A stretch of 64,000 nt of DNA, from the NCBI GenBank assembly GCA_016210045.1, contig JACQUX010000038.1:229139-293138 (forward strand), in the 5' to 3' direction. The DNA comes from Deltaproteobacteria bacterium. Its GTDB lineage: Bacteria; UBA10199; GCA-002796325; JACPFF01. Positions 7,360-15,637 of the stretch are shown piece by piece. Under the pieces are notes generated by a model. That model did not search any database, was not told the origin of the DNA, and saw only the letters and a list, made by a program, of their open reading frames with translations. The translations under genes and the position numbers were made by a program. Each line of letters opens with the position of its first letter. Within the stretch, counting starts at the first letter, position 1.

Positions 7360-8008
7360 TGCGCTCAAACGCCGTTTCCGCACGCGCTTGTTGCGCTGGT
7401 TTGCGCAGCATGGGCGCGCGCTTCCATGGCGCGAGACGCGCGACCCGTACAAAATCCTCGTTTCGGAAGTCATGCTCCAACAGACGCAAGTCGACCGCGT
7501 GCGCGAGTTCTATCCGCGCTTCCTGAAAAAATACCCGTCGGTTGAATCGTTGGCGCGTGCGCGTCCGCTCGCGGTTCGCGAGGCGTGGGACGGACTTGGT
7601 TACTACGCGCGCGCGCGCAATCTGCACGCCGCGAGTCGGGCAGTCGTGAAAAATCACGACGGTCGGTTTCCGCGCGACGCGACGGCATTGCAACAATTGC
7701 CCGGCATCGGTCGCTACACCGCCGGCGCCGTCGCGAGCTTCGCCCACGCCCAACGCGCGCCGATCGTCGACACCAACGTCGCGCGCGTGCTCGCGCGTGT
7801 CTTTGGCCTCGGCGCGGACGTCAAACGAAGCGCAGTGCAAAAACAACTGTGGCACTTGGCCGAGACGTTGCTGCCCCGCAAGCCGGAGTCGATTTGGGCC
7901 TTCAATCAAGGGATCATGGACCTCGGCGCCACCGTCTGCACCGCCCGCAAACCGCAATGCCCCGCGTGTCCGTTGCGTGGATTGTGTCTTTCCGCAAAAA
8001 TGTTTTGA
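7337..8008 (+). CDS. mutY: A/G-specific adenine glycosylase lacking the NUDIX-like domain
   Basis: 223 residues against about 350 in E. coli MutY. Catalytic Glu44 lies in SEVMLQQTQVDR. The helix-hairpin-helix is LPGIGRYTAGAVASFA, and the catalytic Asp is in VDTNVARV. The 4Fe-4S ligands are Cys201, 208, 211 and 217 (C-x6-C-x2-C-x5-C). The protein stops right after the cluster, so the C-terminal 8-oxoG-recognition domain is absent. The start at ATG 7337 lies inside the previous gene; a longer reading from 7238 only adds sequence from the overlapping frame. It removes adenine paired with 8-oxoguanine, perhaps with reduced discrimination. Confidence 0.85.
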   Translation: MSCAPIADALKRRFRTRLLRWFAQHGRALPWRETRDPYKILVSEVMLQQTQVDRVREFYPRFLKKYPSVESLARARPLAVREAWDGLGYYARARNLHAASRAVVKNHDGRFPRDATALQQLPGIGRYTAGAVASFAHAQRAPIVDTNVARVLARVFGLGADVKRSAVQKQLWHLAETLLPRKPESIWAFNQGIMDLGATVCTARKPQCPACPLRGLCLSAKMF

Positions 8009-8173
8009 CAACTTCTGTACTAGTGCGATAGGTCATTGGTCATGGCAGTGCTGACCCGGCAATATTTCTTCCAACACTCGTTGTCCTATTGGGGCTAACG
8101 CCCCACTTATAATTTCCCCCAGACATCGGTTTGTTTTTTTGACCAGTTTCAGCGACAACTCACGGAGGTTCAC

Positions 8174-8917
8174 ATGTTCACCAAGACGCAATCGGCGCTG
8201 TGCGCGCTGTTCCCCACCATGCGCGCCGCGCGGCGGCAGGCGCGGCTGGCGCTGCGCAGCGGAAATTATGTGCGTGCGGCCGATCGCTACGCGCTCGCAG
8301 CGCGCAGATTGGAGAGGATACTGGCCCGTGATCCATATCGAGAGCGGTCCTGTGGCGACTCTTTTCAGGCCGCACTGAGCGCCCAACTGGGCCTGATACG
8401 CCGCTCCGCCGGTGCCGCGTTCGTAATCGCCAACGAAGAGGATCGGAATATTTCCGGCGTTGGCACGCTGGCGCCGAGCGAGCCGCAAACGGGCGCGGTC
8501 GCATCATTCCTGGCCGGCGCGGAAAAATTTCTGACCCCCGATGAGCAGCTGTTGTTCTCCTTGCGGGACCCGTTAGCCGCACCAAGCCACTTGCAATCCG
8601 CTGCCGCGCGTCCTTCGTTCGAGGATCGTGTGCAGTGCGGAATACGGACCCTATTCGGTGTTCGAACCCTTGAAGCCCAGGTTGCTGTAGGCGACACGGA
8701 TGCACTCGCTGATCTGACGCTGCGTGCGCAGCGCGGCGATGGATCTGCCTATCGAGCCCTCTTGCGGCTTGCGCGTTACGGCAACTCGGCGGCGGATGAA
8801 CGCTTGGGCTATATCCGCCAAGTCGAACACGAACAGCACAAGGCGCGCGAACGAGAGCGCGCACGACGGATCGACGATGACTATTTCCGGGCGCGTATGG
8901 GGATGATGCGGTGGTGA
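8174..8917 (+). CDS. Hypothetical helical protein
   Basis: 247 residues with GGAGG 6 nt before the ATG. Not recognised. Residues 15-50 (RQARLALRSGNYVRAADRYALAARRLERIL) resemble a TPR-like helical pair. The middle is Ala/Pro-rich, and the end is a strongly charged helix (VEHEQHKARERERARRIDD). There is no signal peptide or membrane segment. A 5-bp hairpin GGGGC/GCCCC at 8091-8104 and a TATAAT at 8109 lie in the 165-bp upstream gap; the rest of that gap holds nothing I can name. The protein has a composition similar to the one at 39541. Confidence 0.6.
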   Translation: MFTKTQSALCALFPTMRAARRQARLALRSGNYVRAADRYALAARRLERILARDPYRERSCGDSFQAALSAQLGLIRRSAGAAFVIANEEDRNISGVGTLAPSEPQTGAVASFLAGAEKFLTPDEQLLFSLRDPLAAPSHLQSAAARPSFEDRVQCGIRTLFGVRTLEAQVAVGDTDALADLTLRAQRGDGSAYRALLRLARYGNSAADERLGYIRQVEHEQHKARERERARRIDDDYFRARMGMMRW

Positions 8918-8937
8918 GGACGGCCGGCGGACGAGCG

Positions 8938-9339
8938 TCACGTCGACCAGTTCTCAACCAGTAACCCTGGCACGCGCGTGAAGTGTTTGACGTTATTTGT
9001 GACCACGGTGAGTCCGAGCGCGCGCGCCACAGCGGCGATGAGCAGGTCCATGATGCCGATCGGTTGCCCTTTGGTCGTCAAGGCCTGTTTCATCTCCGCG
9101 AAGTGGCGCGCGGCGCCGGAGTCGAATGAGCAGAGAGTGAACGGTGTCAGAAACGCGCGCACGCGGTCGCGATTTTTCTCCGCGTGCCCGGAATGCAGCG
9201 CACCATAATACAACTCCGCCTCGGTGATGGCGGAAATGCCGATATCCGGCGTCCGACACTGACGGAACCGTTGCTTGAGGCGTTCATTCCCACCGTTCAA
9301 GATGTAAATGCAGATGTCGGTGTCAAGCAGATAGAGCAT
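8938..9339 (-). CDS. vapC: VapC-family PIN-domain toxin
   Basis: 133 residues. The acidic PIN residues are in order: LLDTDICIYIL (Asp near residue 6), ITEAELYYGA (Glu near 42), PIGIMDLLIAAVA (Asp near 99) and LTVVTNNVKHFTRVPGL (final Asn/His region). It is a Mg-dependent ribonuclease of the VapC/FitB type, whose targets are often tRNA or rRNA. It lies 18 bp downstream of the RHH antitoxin gene on the same strand. Confidence 0.9.
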   Translation of the reverse strand: MLYLLDTDICIYILNGGNERLKQRFRQCRTPDIGISAITEAELYYGALHSGHAEKNRDRVRAFLTPFTLCSFDSGAARHFAEMKQALTTKGQPIGIMDLLIAAVARALGLTVVTNNVKHFTRVPGLLVENWST

Positions 9340-9357
9340 GGGCGGTTGCCAATATAA

Positions 9358-9600
9358 TCACTTGATGCGTCGCCGTGCTTGGTGCCGCGCGCCGTGACGA
9401 ATCGCGCGGAGCAGAGCCCGAGGCTCTCGATGATCTTCCCAGCTTCCCCACAGCGCGAACCATTGTTCCGGCAATTCACGCCCGACTTTTTCCTGGATCG
9501 CCTCTTTGACCCAGGCGGATTTGCTTTTTCCGGACTGACGAGCCACGCGGCCCATCCCTCGTTCCAATGCCTCATCCAAGTATAATGTAATCTGAGCCAT
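9358..9600 (-). CDS. Ribbon-helix-helix antitoxin (VapB-type)
   Basis: 80 residues starting MAQITLYLDEAL, the usual strand of an RHH/CopG repressor. The two helices run to about residue 45 (MGRVARQSGKSKSAWVKEAI). The C-terminal half (LPEQWFALWGSWED) is the toxin-binding part. The start at ATG 9600 fits a promoter only 10 nt upstream (9611-9639); an in-frame start at 9639 lies inside the -35. Confidence 0.82.
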   Translation of the reverse strand: MAQITLYLDEALERGMGRVARQSGKSKSAWVKEAIQEKVGRELPEQWFALWGSWEDHREPRALLRAIRHGARHQARRRIK

Positions 9601-9610
9601 AACGAGACCA

Positions 9611-9639
9611 AGTATATTGCCACATATATCACTGGTCAA
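9611..9639 (-). promoter_or_regulatory. vapBC promoter, near-leaderless
   Basis: Minus strand TTGACC (9634-9639), 17-bp spacer, TATACT (9611-9616). The ATG at 9600 follows 10 nt later, so the mRNA leader can be only a few nucleotides. No Shine-Dalgarno sequence is present. Confidence 0.6.
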
Positions 9640-9658
9640 ACGTATTCTTGGGCGGCGT

Positions 9659-9982
9659 TCACGCGTTGGATTGCGTAGCAGCAGCCACCCACGCCAGATA
9701 CGGCGGGAAGCCGTCGGTGATCGGGAGCACGATCAATTCCGGGCATTCGTAGCTGTGCAGTTCCGGCAGGCGCCGCTGCAGCGCCGGCACTCGGTCTGCA
9801 GTCGTTTTCATCAGCAGCACGTGCTCGCCGGCCTCGCAGCGTTTGCCCTGCCAACGATAGATCGACGTGGCCCCGGCGAGGATGTTGACACACGCAACGA
9901 GATGCTCGTCCACCAACGCCGCGCCGATTGTGCGGGCGGCTTCGATGGAATCCGTGGCCGTGATTGCAAGAACGCAGCTCAT
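9659..9982 (-). CDS. cutA: Divalent-cation tolerance protein CutA
   Basis: 107 residues, the normal CutA1 length. Diagnostic segments: ALVDEHLVACVNIL (about 23-36), SIYRWQGKRCEAGEHVLLMKT (about 40-60) and HSYECPELIVLPITDG (about 76-91), which match the conserved Y-x-W-x-G/E and H-P-Y-E-x-P regions. CutA forms ferredoxin-like trimers linked to copper and other divalent-metal tolerance. It overlaps the preceding adenosyltransferase gene by 4 nt (ATGA). Confidence 0.93.
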   Translation of the reverse strand: MSCVLAITATDSIEAARTIGAALVDEHLVACVNILAGATSIYRWQGKRCEAGEHVLLMKTTADRVPALQRRLPELHSYECPELIVLPITDGFPPYLAWVAAATQSNA

Positions 9983-10536
9983 GGGGCCCTACCGGAGACC
10001 GATTCATACGCGACGCCCGCCGCGGCCTCTTCGGCGCGGGCCCAGAGGAAGCAGACGTCGGAGAGGCGGTTGATATATTTCAGCGCGTCGTGATTTTGGA
10101 ACTCGCCGGCCTCGGCCATGCGCACGAGCAGCCGTTCGAAGCGACGGCAGACGGTGCGGGCGACATCCAGCGCCGCCGCGGACGGAGTCCCGCCGGGGAC
10201 GATAAACGCGCGCGGCAGTCGGATTGTCGCTTCATAGTGCAGCACCAATTGATCCAGCCGCGCCAAATGCGTGGCCGTGAGTGGAGCGATTTGAAATGGC
10301 GCCGCCGCGGGATTCGGTGTCGCAAGTTCCGCGCCGAGCTGGAATAGTTCGCGTTGCGTGGTGTGGACCTCGTCGCGCACCGCGGTCACTTGGCAGAGAC
10401 TCCGCGCCAAACCCAACGCTGAAATCACTTCATCCAATGTGCCGTAGGTTTCCAACCGCGGATGTGACTTCGTCACCGTTTCGCCGGAAAAGAAGCGCGT
10501 CTTCCCTTGATCTCCGGTTTTGGTCGCGATGGACAT
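9979..10536 (-). CDS. cobO: Cob(I)alamin adenosyltransferase, PduO type
   Basis: 185 residues. The N-terminal TKTGDQGKTRFFSGETV is the ATP-binding P-loop-like motif of PduO/EutT-type enzymes, followed by YGTLDEVISALGLAR and the C-terminal catalytic block FIVPGGTPSAAALDVARTVCRRFER. It makes adenosylcobalamin from cob(I)alamin and ATP. It is structurally unrelated to classical CobA; the symbol is used here as in many genome annotations. No B12-dependent enzyme or riboswitch lies nearby. ATGA overlap with cutA. Confidence 0.92.
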   Translation of the reverse strand: MSIATKTGDQGKTRFFSGETVTKSHPRLETYGTLDEVISALGLARSLCQVTAVRDEVHTTQRELFQLGAELATPNPAAAPFQIAPLTATHLARLDQLVLHYEATIRLPRAFIVPGGTPSAAALDVARTVCRRFERLLVRMAEAGEFQNHDALKYINRLSDVCFLWARAEEAAAGVAYESVSGRAP

Positions 10537-10543
10537 AGAATGA

Positions 10544-11071
10544 TTAGGCCGATGTTCTTAATTGCGCCTGCCGAATGGTTTCGCGCAGGCCTTCGATTTT
10601 GAGCAACCAATCGTCGGCGTCGCCGAGCAGCGATTCGGCGCGTTCCAGCAGCCCGATTGCGCGTTCATGGTCGCCGAGTTTGTAATGGGCTTGGGCCAAA
10701 TAGTAATAGGCCACGCCGTTGCTGCCGTCGATGGTCACCGCTTCTTGGAACGATTGCACCGCGCGTGCCACGTGCCCGGCAGCGAGTTCCTTGGTGCCGC
10801 GCTGTACCACTTCGTGCGACGCCTGCCGCTTTGGCGACGAGATCGTAGCAAGATTCGTGCGCTCCGGCCGCTTCACTTCCAGCGGGATGTTCGAAACCGG
10901 CGCATTCGTGGTTTGTGGATTGGTCGATGTCGTCGGCGCGTTGCGGCGGACGACCGTCGTCCGCGGCCCATGCCCCTTGACTCGCTGCCGTGTCGCCGCC
11001 CGCTCATACGCCGAACATCCGGCCAAACTCACCGCCACCACCGCACTCAACATGAGATATTTTGTGTTCAT
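10544..11071 (-). CDS. TPR lipoprotein
   Basis: 175 residues. A signal peptide with lipobox SLAGC puts the lipidated Cys at about residue 19. A disordered Thr/Arg/Pro-rich linker follows to about residue 85, then about two TPRs (VQRGTKELAAGHVARAVQSF, VAYYYLAQAHYKLGDHERAI) and a terminal helix. It starts one base after the mrcB stop, so it is very probably cotranscribed with it. That suggests a periplasmic partner of the peptidoglycan synthase, in the way LpoB serves PBP1b; this is inference from position, as no LpoB domain is visible. Confidence 0.8.
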   Translation of the reverse strand: MNTKYLMLSAVVAVSLAGCSAYERAATRQRVKGHGPRTTVVRRNAPTTSTNPQTTNAPVSNIPLEVKRPERTNLATISSPKRQASHEVVQRGTKELAAGHVARAVQSFQEAVTIDGSNGVAYYYLAQAHYKLGDHERAIGLLERAESLLGDADDWLLKIEGLRETIRQAQLRTSA

Positions 11072-11072
11072 A

Positions 11073-13388
11073 TTAATGTACCGGACACTCTTCCGTTGGC
11101 TCCGCGCCCTCCACGAACGGCGCGAAGATGGCCTCCGGGCAGTCTTTTGTCCAGGCCTTTCCGGAAACGGGGTCGATCTTCACGAGAATCACATTCTTCG
11201 GCATCGGGAAGTCTTGGCTGTTCGCGGGTTGCGCGTCGCGCATATAACGCACCCAAATCGGGAGCGCGGCCGTGCCGCCGCTCAAATGCGTGGAGGTGTT
11301 GTCGTCGTAGCCGACCCAACTCAATGCGACCAACTCCGGCGTGAAGCCGACAAACCACGCGTCCCGATAATCGCTTGTCGTTCCCGTTTTTCCGGCCGCC
11401 AGTCCTTTAAATCCGAGCCGTCCTGCACTCGCCGCGGTGCCCTTCGTCAACACGTCCTTCAACGTTTCCGTGACTAAATAGACCGGGCCTGGATCGAAGC
11501 GCCGCTCCATCCCGATCGTCTTCCGCTCCAACACCTCGCCTTGTGCCGTCACGACGCCGTTGATCGCCAACGGATGTGCGAGCATCCCGTTGTTGGCGAA
11601 GATCGTATAGGCCGTGGCCAATTCCAGCGGCGTGACTTCGAACGAGCCGAGCGCCATCGAAGGAACGGCCTGCACTGTGCTCCCGATGCCTGCGTCCTGC
11701 GCCGTTTGCACGACGGCTTCCAGCCCGGCATCGATTGCGAGGCGCGCCGTCGCGATATTGTAGCTATGAATCAGCGCCTCGCGCGCCGGCAGCGGACCAT
11801 GTTCCCGCTGGTCGTAATTGTGTGGTGTCCAATCTTTGCCGCCGGATTGTATGGTGAAGCTGATGTCTTCAATATAGCTCGACGGTGCAAACGGTTGTTG
11901 GCTGCGTTGCGGATCGAACGCGGTCAAATAGACGAACGGCTTGAACGTGGAGCCGGGCTGGCGTTTGGCTTGGGTGACACGGTTGAACTGCGTATCGGCG
12001 TAACTGCGTCCGCCGACCATGGTGCGGATATAGCCGGTCTGCGGTTGAAGACTCACGAATGCGCCCTGCAGTTGACCGGCGTGGTCTTTCGGCAACTTCG
12101 CCGCGAAGCGCTGTTCCAAATCGGCCAGCCCTTCCGCCACCGCCTGTTCGGCGATTAATTGGCCGCTCACGTCGAGCGACGTGAAGATCCGCAGTCCTTC
12201 CGCGACTAACCGTTCTTCCGGATACAATTCGTGGAGCTGTTGCTTAACGAAGTCGAGGAAGAACGGCGCTTGGACCAATTGCCGTGCCTGCCGCGGCGTA
12301 ACGATCGGCGCGGCCGCGGCCTTTGCGGCATCGGCTTCGTTCAAATACCCTTGCTCCCGCAATCGGGCGATGACGAAGTTGCGCCGGTCCTTGGCGGCTT
12401 CCGGATGGAGAAACGGATTATAGCGTCCGGGCCCACGGATCATCCCGGAGAGCAGCGCGCATTCGGACGCGTCGAGCTGGGCGATCTCTTTACCAAAATA
12501 AAGTCGCGCGGCCTCGCCGAATCCGGAGACGCTGCTGGCCCCGCGTTGACCCAAATAAATCTCGTTGACGTATGCCTCGAGGATCTCCGCCTTGCTGTGG
12601 CGCTGTTCGATCGCCAGCGCGATCAGCGCTTCGTTCAGTTTGCGGCGCCACGTCCGATCTTGGGTCAGGAAGTAATTTTTGACCAATTGCTGCGTCAGTG
12701 TCGAACCGCCTTCCACGACGCGCATTGCCTTCAGGTTGTTCCACATCGCGCGCAGGATGCCCCACGGGTCCATGCCGCCGTGGCGGAAAAAACGTTCGTC
12801 TTCGATCGTGACCACGCCCAACAGACAGAGATCCGGGACCTGCTGCAATTTGACTAACGTTCGGTCTTCCATTTTTTCGTCGAACACCGAACCGATCAGT
12901 TCCGGCTCCAGCCGCACCGTGGTGAGCCGTTCCGCCGTTTTCAAGTGCGTGATTTCCTGAATGGCTCCGCCGCTCAGCTTGACCCGTAGCGGAAACCCGA
13001 CAAAGCGCTCATTGGGGTAGTCGAAATCGTGTAAATAGAGATCGATCCGATCCTTCGCGAAGACATATTCGCCGGCTGCCGCTGCGGCCGCGCCGGTGTC
13101 GCGATACCCGAGCCGATCGAGTTTGTCGCGCAGCAAGCGCTGCGTCACGTCAAGTCCGGGATAGAGATATTCGACATCCGAATAGATGCGCGACGGGACC
13201 TTCCAAGTGAAGGAGCGGGAGAAATAGCGTTCGGCCCAACCGCCTAAGTGGTGCAAATACCACCACCCCCCGGTGAACGCGAGGCTTCCCAAGATGGTCG
13301 TCCACTTCACGATCCGCCACCACCGGCGGATCCGCTCGCGCAACGTCCGTTTTGGCTTCTTTGCAGGGGATTCCCGACCACGACGCAT
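11073..13388 (-). CDS. mrcB: Class A penicillin-binding protein, PBP1b type
   Basis: About 771 residues. A basic cytoplasmic tail is followed by one membrane segment (about 28-46), then a UB2H-like region (about 75-165: VPSRIYSDVEYLYPG). The GT51 glycosyltransferase carries EDERFFRHGGMD, GGSTLTQQLVKN and RKLNEALIALAIE. The transpeptidase carries PGSTFKPF (SxxK), SYN and KTGTTSDYRDAWFVG. It polymerises and crosslinks peptidoglycan at the inner membrane. ATG 13388 is preferred to a TTG at 13406; neither has a clear RBS. The TPR lipoprotein gene follows directly. Confidence 0.93.
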   Translation of the reverse strand: MRRGRESPAKKPKRTLRERIRRWWRIVKWTTILGSLAFTGGWWYLHHLGGWAERYFSRSFTWKVPSRIYSDVEYLYPGLDVTQRLLRDKLDRLGYRDTGAAAAAAGEYVFAKDRIDLYLHDFDYPNERFVGFPLRVKLSGGAIQEITHLKTAERLTTVRLEPELIGSVFDEKMEDRTLVKLQQVPDLCLLGVVTIEDERFFRHGGMDPWGILRAMWNNLKAMRVVEGGSTLTQQLVKNYFLTQDRTWRRKLNEALIALAIEQRHSKAEILEAYVNEIYLGQRGASSVSGFGEAARLYFGKEIAQLDASECALLSGMIRGPGRYNPFLHPEAAKDRRNFVIARLREQGYLNEADAAKAAAAPIVTPRQARQLVQAPFFLDFVKQQLHELYPEERLVAEGLRIFTSLDVSGQLIAEQAVAEGLADLEQRFAAKLPKDHAGQLQGAFVSLQPQTGYIRTMVGGRSYADTQFNRVTQAKRQPGSTFKPFVYLTAFDPQRSQQPFAPSSYIEDISFTIQSGGKDWTPHNYDQREHGPLPAREALIHSYNIATARLAIDAGLEAVVQTAQDAGIGSTVQAVPSMALGSFEVTPLELATAYTIFANNGMLAHPLAINGVVTAQGEVLERKTIGMERRFDPGPVYLVTETLKDVLTKGTAASAGRLGFKGLAAGKTGTTSDYRDAWFVGFTPELVALSWVGYDDNTSTHLSGGTAALPIWVRYMRDAQPANSQDFPMPKNVILVKIDPVSGKAWTKDCPEAIFAPFVEGAEPTEECPVH

Positions 13389-13442
13389 AGGGGGTGCTTG
13401 TAGCAAAAAGTGGAAGGGGAAGGAAGGGGCGGATGTGAAGGT

Positions 13443-13471
13443 TTGACATTATGCGGCGCAGAGGATAGTGG
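13443..13471 (+). promoter_or_regulatory. Possible promoter of the metalloprotease gene
   Basis: TTGACA at 13443-13448, 17-bp spacer, TAGTGG at 13466-13471. AAGGAGG follows near 13490 and the GTG start is at 13502. Confidence 0.4.
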
Positions 13472-13501
13472 AGGCCGCTGGGGAAACTGAAGGAGGTTGT
13501 C

Positions 13502-15604
13502 GTGCGCCATCGCTGTTTTTCCTCGTGGTTTGCCCCATGGTTATTTGTTGGCTCCGTGTATCTGTTGCTCGCGAGTCCCCCCGTCGGAGCGGCCCAATTC
13601 GCGACGCCCGCGACACTCCTGAATGGCGTCACAGCGACTGCAAGCGCCGGACCGGACTCCGTATCTGAGGCGTCATTTCTCCGCGTTCGGAATCAATCGT
13701 TAGTGCTGCGTAAGTCATTCCTGGGGCATCGCTTGCTGCTGCTGCCAGCCATGGCGGAGAGTACGATTCGATCTCCGTCGCTCAATAGTGCAAGGCTGGT
13801 CCATTTTTCCCGCGTTGGTTCGACGCTCCAGCTCATTCTGGAACAGGAGGGGCGCACGATGCGGACGATGGATCTCACTGGTCTGACGTTGGCGTCTTTT
13901 GCGATCGAGTCCGAAGATACAGAGACATTAACTTTTCGTTTCGCAGCCAATGCGTTGCACGACTTTTTCGTGGCCATGTTGTCGAACGAAAGTGCGAAGT
14001 CGAAAGAGTGGATCGGGGGCACTCCTCCATGGCCGCGCGTGACGGGTGCATACGTGCAAGCCTCAGTCGCGGGACCGAATTGGGTGAGTGTGGAGCAAGT
14101 GATCAGTTATCTGATCACGAACGGTGTCGATGAGCAGGGGACCGTTGCGCTGGATGCAGAATTACACCGTGTCGTCATGCGCTTTACGTTCTGGGATCCT
14201 GAGGAATCTACCTACGTGACCAAAGAGGATCTGGTGAATGACCACTTCGGCTATTTCAACACGACGTGGCGCGTGCCGGGCGTTGCGGCGCCACGCCGCT
14301 TGGCGCGCCGTTTCGATCCATCGCGTCCGGTCACGTTCTATCTTTCCGCGAATACGCCGTTGCAATATCGGCAGACGATCCGCGATGCAGTGCTGCAGTG
14401 GAATACCGTGTTAGGCGAGAATTTTTTGCACATAGCCGACGCGCCACCCAGTGTGCGGGCCGGAGATCCTCGTTATCCGCTGATCTTGTGGCTTGAGGAT
14501 ACTACGATCGACTACGCGTTCGGCTCGGCGCAGGCCAGTCCCTTGACGGGCCAAGTTTTAACAGCGCTGATATTATTGCCGACCGGGCGCTTCAGCCCGC
14601 GCTGGGTTGATTATCAGAATCCAGCACTGCCCGATGCTGCGACGAGCGACTACGAGGCCGTGGGATTGAGCGACACGCTGCTGTGTGCAGAACGGCGCGC
14701 TTCTGGTGGATGGTTAGATATTGCCGCCACGAGTGCGGACGGTCGCAGGGATGAACAAATAGTACTGTGGGAGCTCAAGAACGTTGTGACCCACGAGATC
14801 GGTCACGTCTTGGGCTTGCGCCACAATTTTGCCGCCAGTCTCGATAGTCAGATTGCGTTAGCGGAAGACGATGCCGACTTCACAGCGTGGCTCGCGGGCA
14901 CGCGAGCGACCGATGCCGCGCAGCCGTCGTCGTCCATTATGGAGTATCTCTCATTGCGCGACACCGTGCGGATGACAGCGCCTGGAGTGTATGACTGGCT
15001 CGCCGTGGCGAATCTTTATGATCGTCCGCTGCCGCAGCCGGAATGGGCGGATGTGCCATTTCACTTTTGTACCGATGACGATGCTTTTACCGATACAACA
15101 GATTGCCAAAAATTTGATGGCGGTCGAGACACGGTGCAATGGTGGGGACGAGAAGTCGATCGGTACGCCACGATCCTGAGTCAACGACTCGCCGACGTGG
15201 CCATGTCGGAGCCGTCGTTTTTGGATCGCCCCACCAAAAATCCGCCGCTCCAAAATGCGGCATGGAGAATTCAGCAGGCGCTTGCTGCGTTGCTCGAATA
15301 CGCCCAAGGAAAAGGTTGGGCAGTGAACAACCGGCTGCCGTTCGAAGCGGCGGAACAAGCCACTGCTGTGTTAAAGCGCGTGGTTCCACGCAGCACGCCG
15401 GATTTAAAATCCTCGCTCGCCAACCATCCGCTCGTCGCCGAACCGCTGCGCTCCCAGGTCCTCGCGTGGGAAGCGGCGCAGCGCGGCACCGATACCGACG
15501 CCCGCCTCGCCACCCAGCGCCTCAAGAATATTCGGATCGTGTTGGATACGTGTTACTCAGAAGAGGTATTGCAATTTGTGGGAAATACAACCGCGGCTGA
15601 ATAA
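13502..15604 (+). CDS. Secreted zinc-dependent metalloprotease (DUF5117/DUF4953-like)
   Basis: 700 residues. The GTG start has AAGGAGG 6 nt upstream. A signal peptide runs to about residue 31 (PPVGAAQ). The zinc site is THEIGHVLGLRHNF with the first His at about 431, an extended HExxHxxGLxH metzincin motif. SSIMEYLS about 55 residues later supplies the Met-turn. The strand just before the zinc site and the long N-terminal beta domain match the DUF5117/DUF4953 family of large exported zincins. It should act on extracellular or periplasmic proteins. Its end converges on thyX with a 33-bp gap. Confidence 0.85.
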   Translation: MRHRCFSSWFAPWLFVGSVYLLLASPPVGAAQFATPATLLNGVTATASAGPDSVSEASFLRVRNQSLVLRKSFLGHRLLLLPAMAESTIRSPSLNSARLVHFSRVGSTLQLILEQEGRTMRTMDLTGLTLASFAIESEDTETLTFRFAANALHDFFVAMLSNESAKSKEWIGGTPPWPRVTGAYVQASVAGPNWVSVEQVISYLITNGVDEQGTVALDAELHRVVMRFTFWDPEESTYVTKEDLVNDHFGYFNTTWRVPGVAAPRRLARRFDPSRPVTFYLSANTPLQYRQTIRDAVLQWNTVLGENFLHIADAPPSVRAGDPRYPLILWLEDTTIDYAFGSAQASPLTGQVLTALILLPTGRFSPRWVDYQNPALPDAATSDYEAVGLSDTLLCAERRASGGWLDIAATSADGRRDEQIVLWELKNVVTHEIGHVLGLRHNFAASLDSQIALAEDDADFTAWLAGTRATDAAQPSSSIMEYLSLRDTVRMTAPGVYDWLAVANLYDRPLPQPEWADVPFHFCTDDDAFTDTTDCQKFDGGRDTVQWWGREVDRYATILSQRLADVAMSEPSFLDRPTKNPPLQNAAWRIQQALAALLEYAQGKGWAVNNRLPFEAAEQATAVLKRVVPRSTPDLKSSLANHPLVAEPLRSQVLAWEAAQRGTDTDARLATQRLKNIRIVLDTCYSEEVLQFVGNTTAAE

Positions 15605-15637
15605 ACCACCGATGATTCGTGGCGATCTCGCAGCGGG

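Noticed and set aside
8091-8104. Intrinsic terminator after mutY
   Set aside because: The 5-bp GGGGC/GCCCC hairpin is short and is not followed by a T-run; it may simply be chance.
10562-11344. Plus-strand frame opposite the TPR lipoprotein and mrcB
   Set aside because: Low-complexity Arg-rich translation with no RBS, opposite two well-supported genes.
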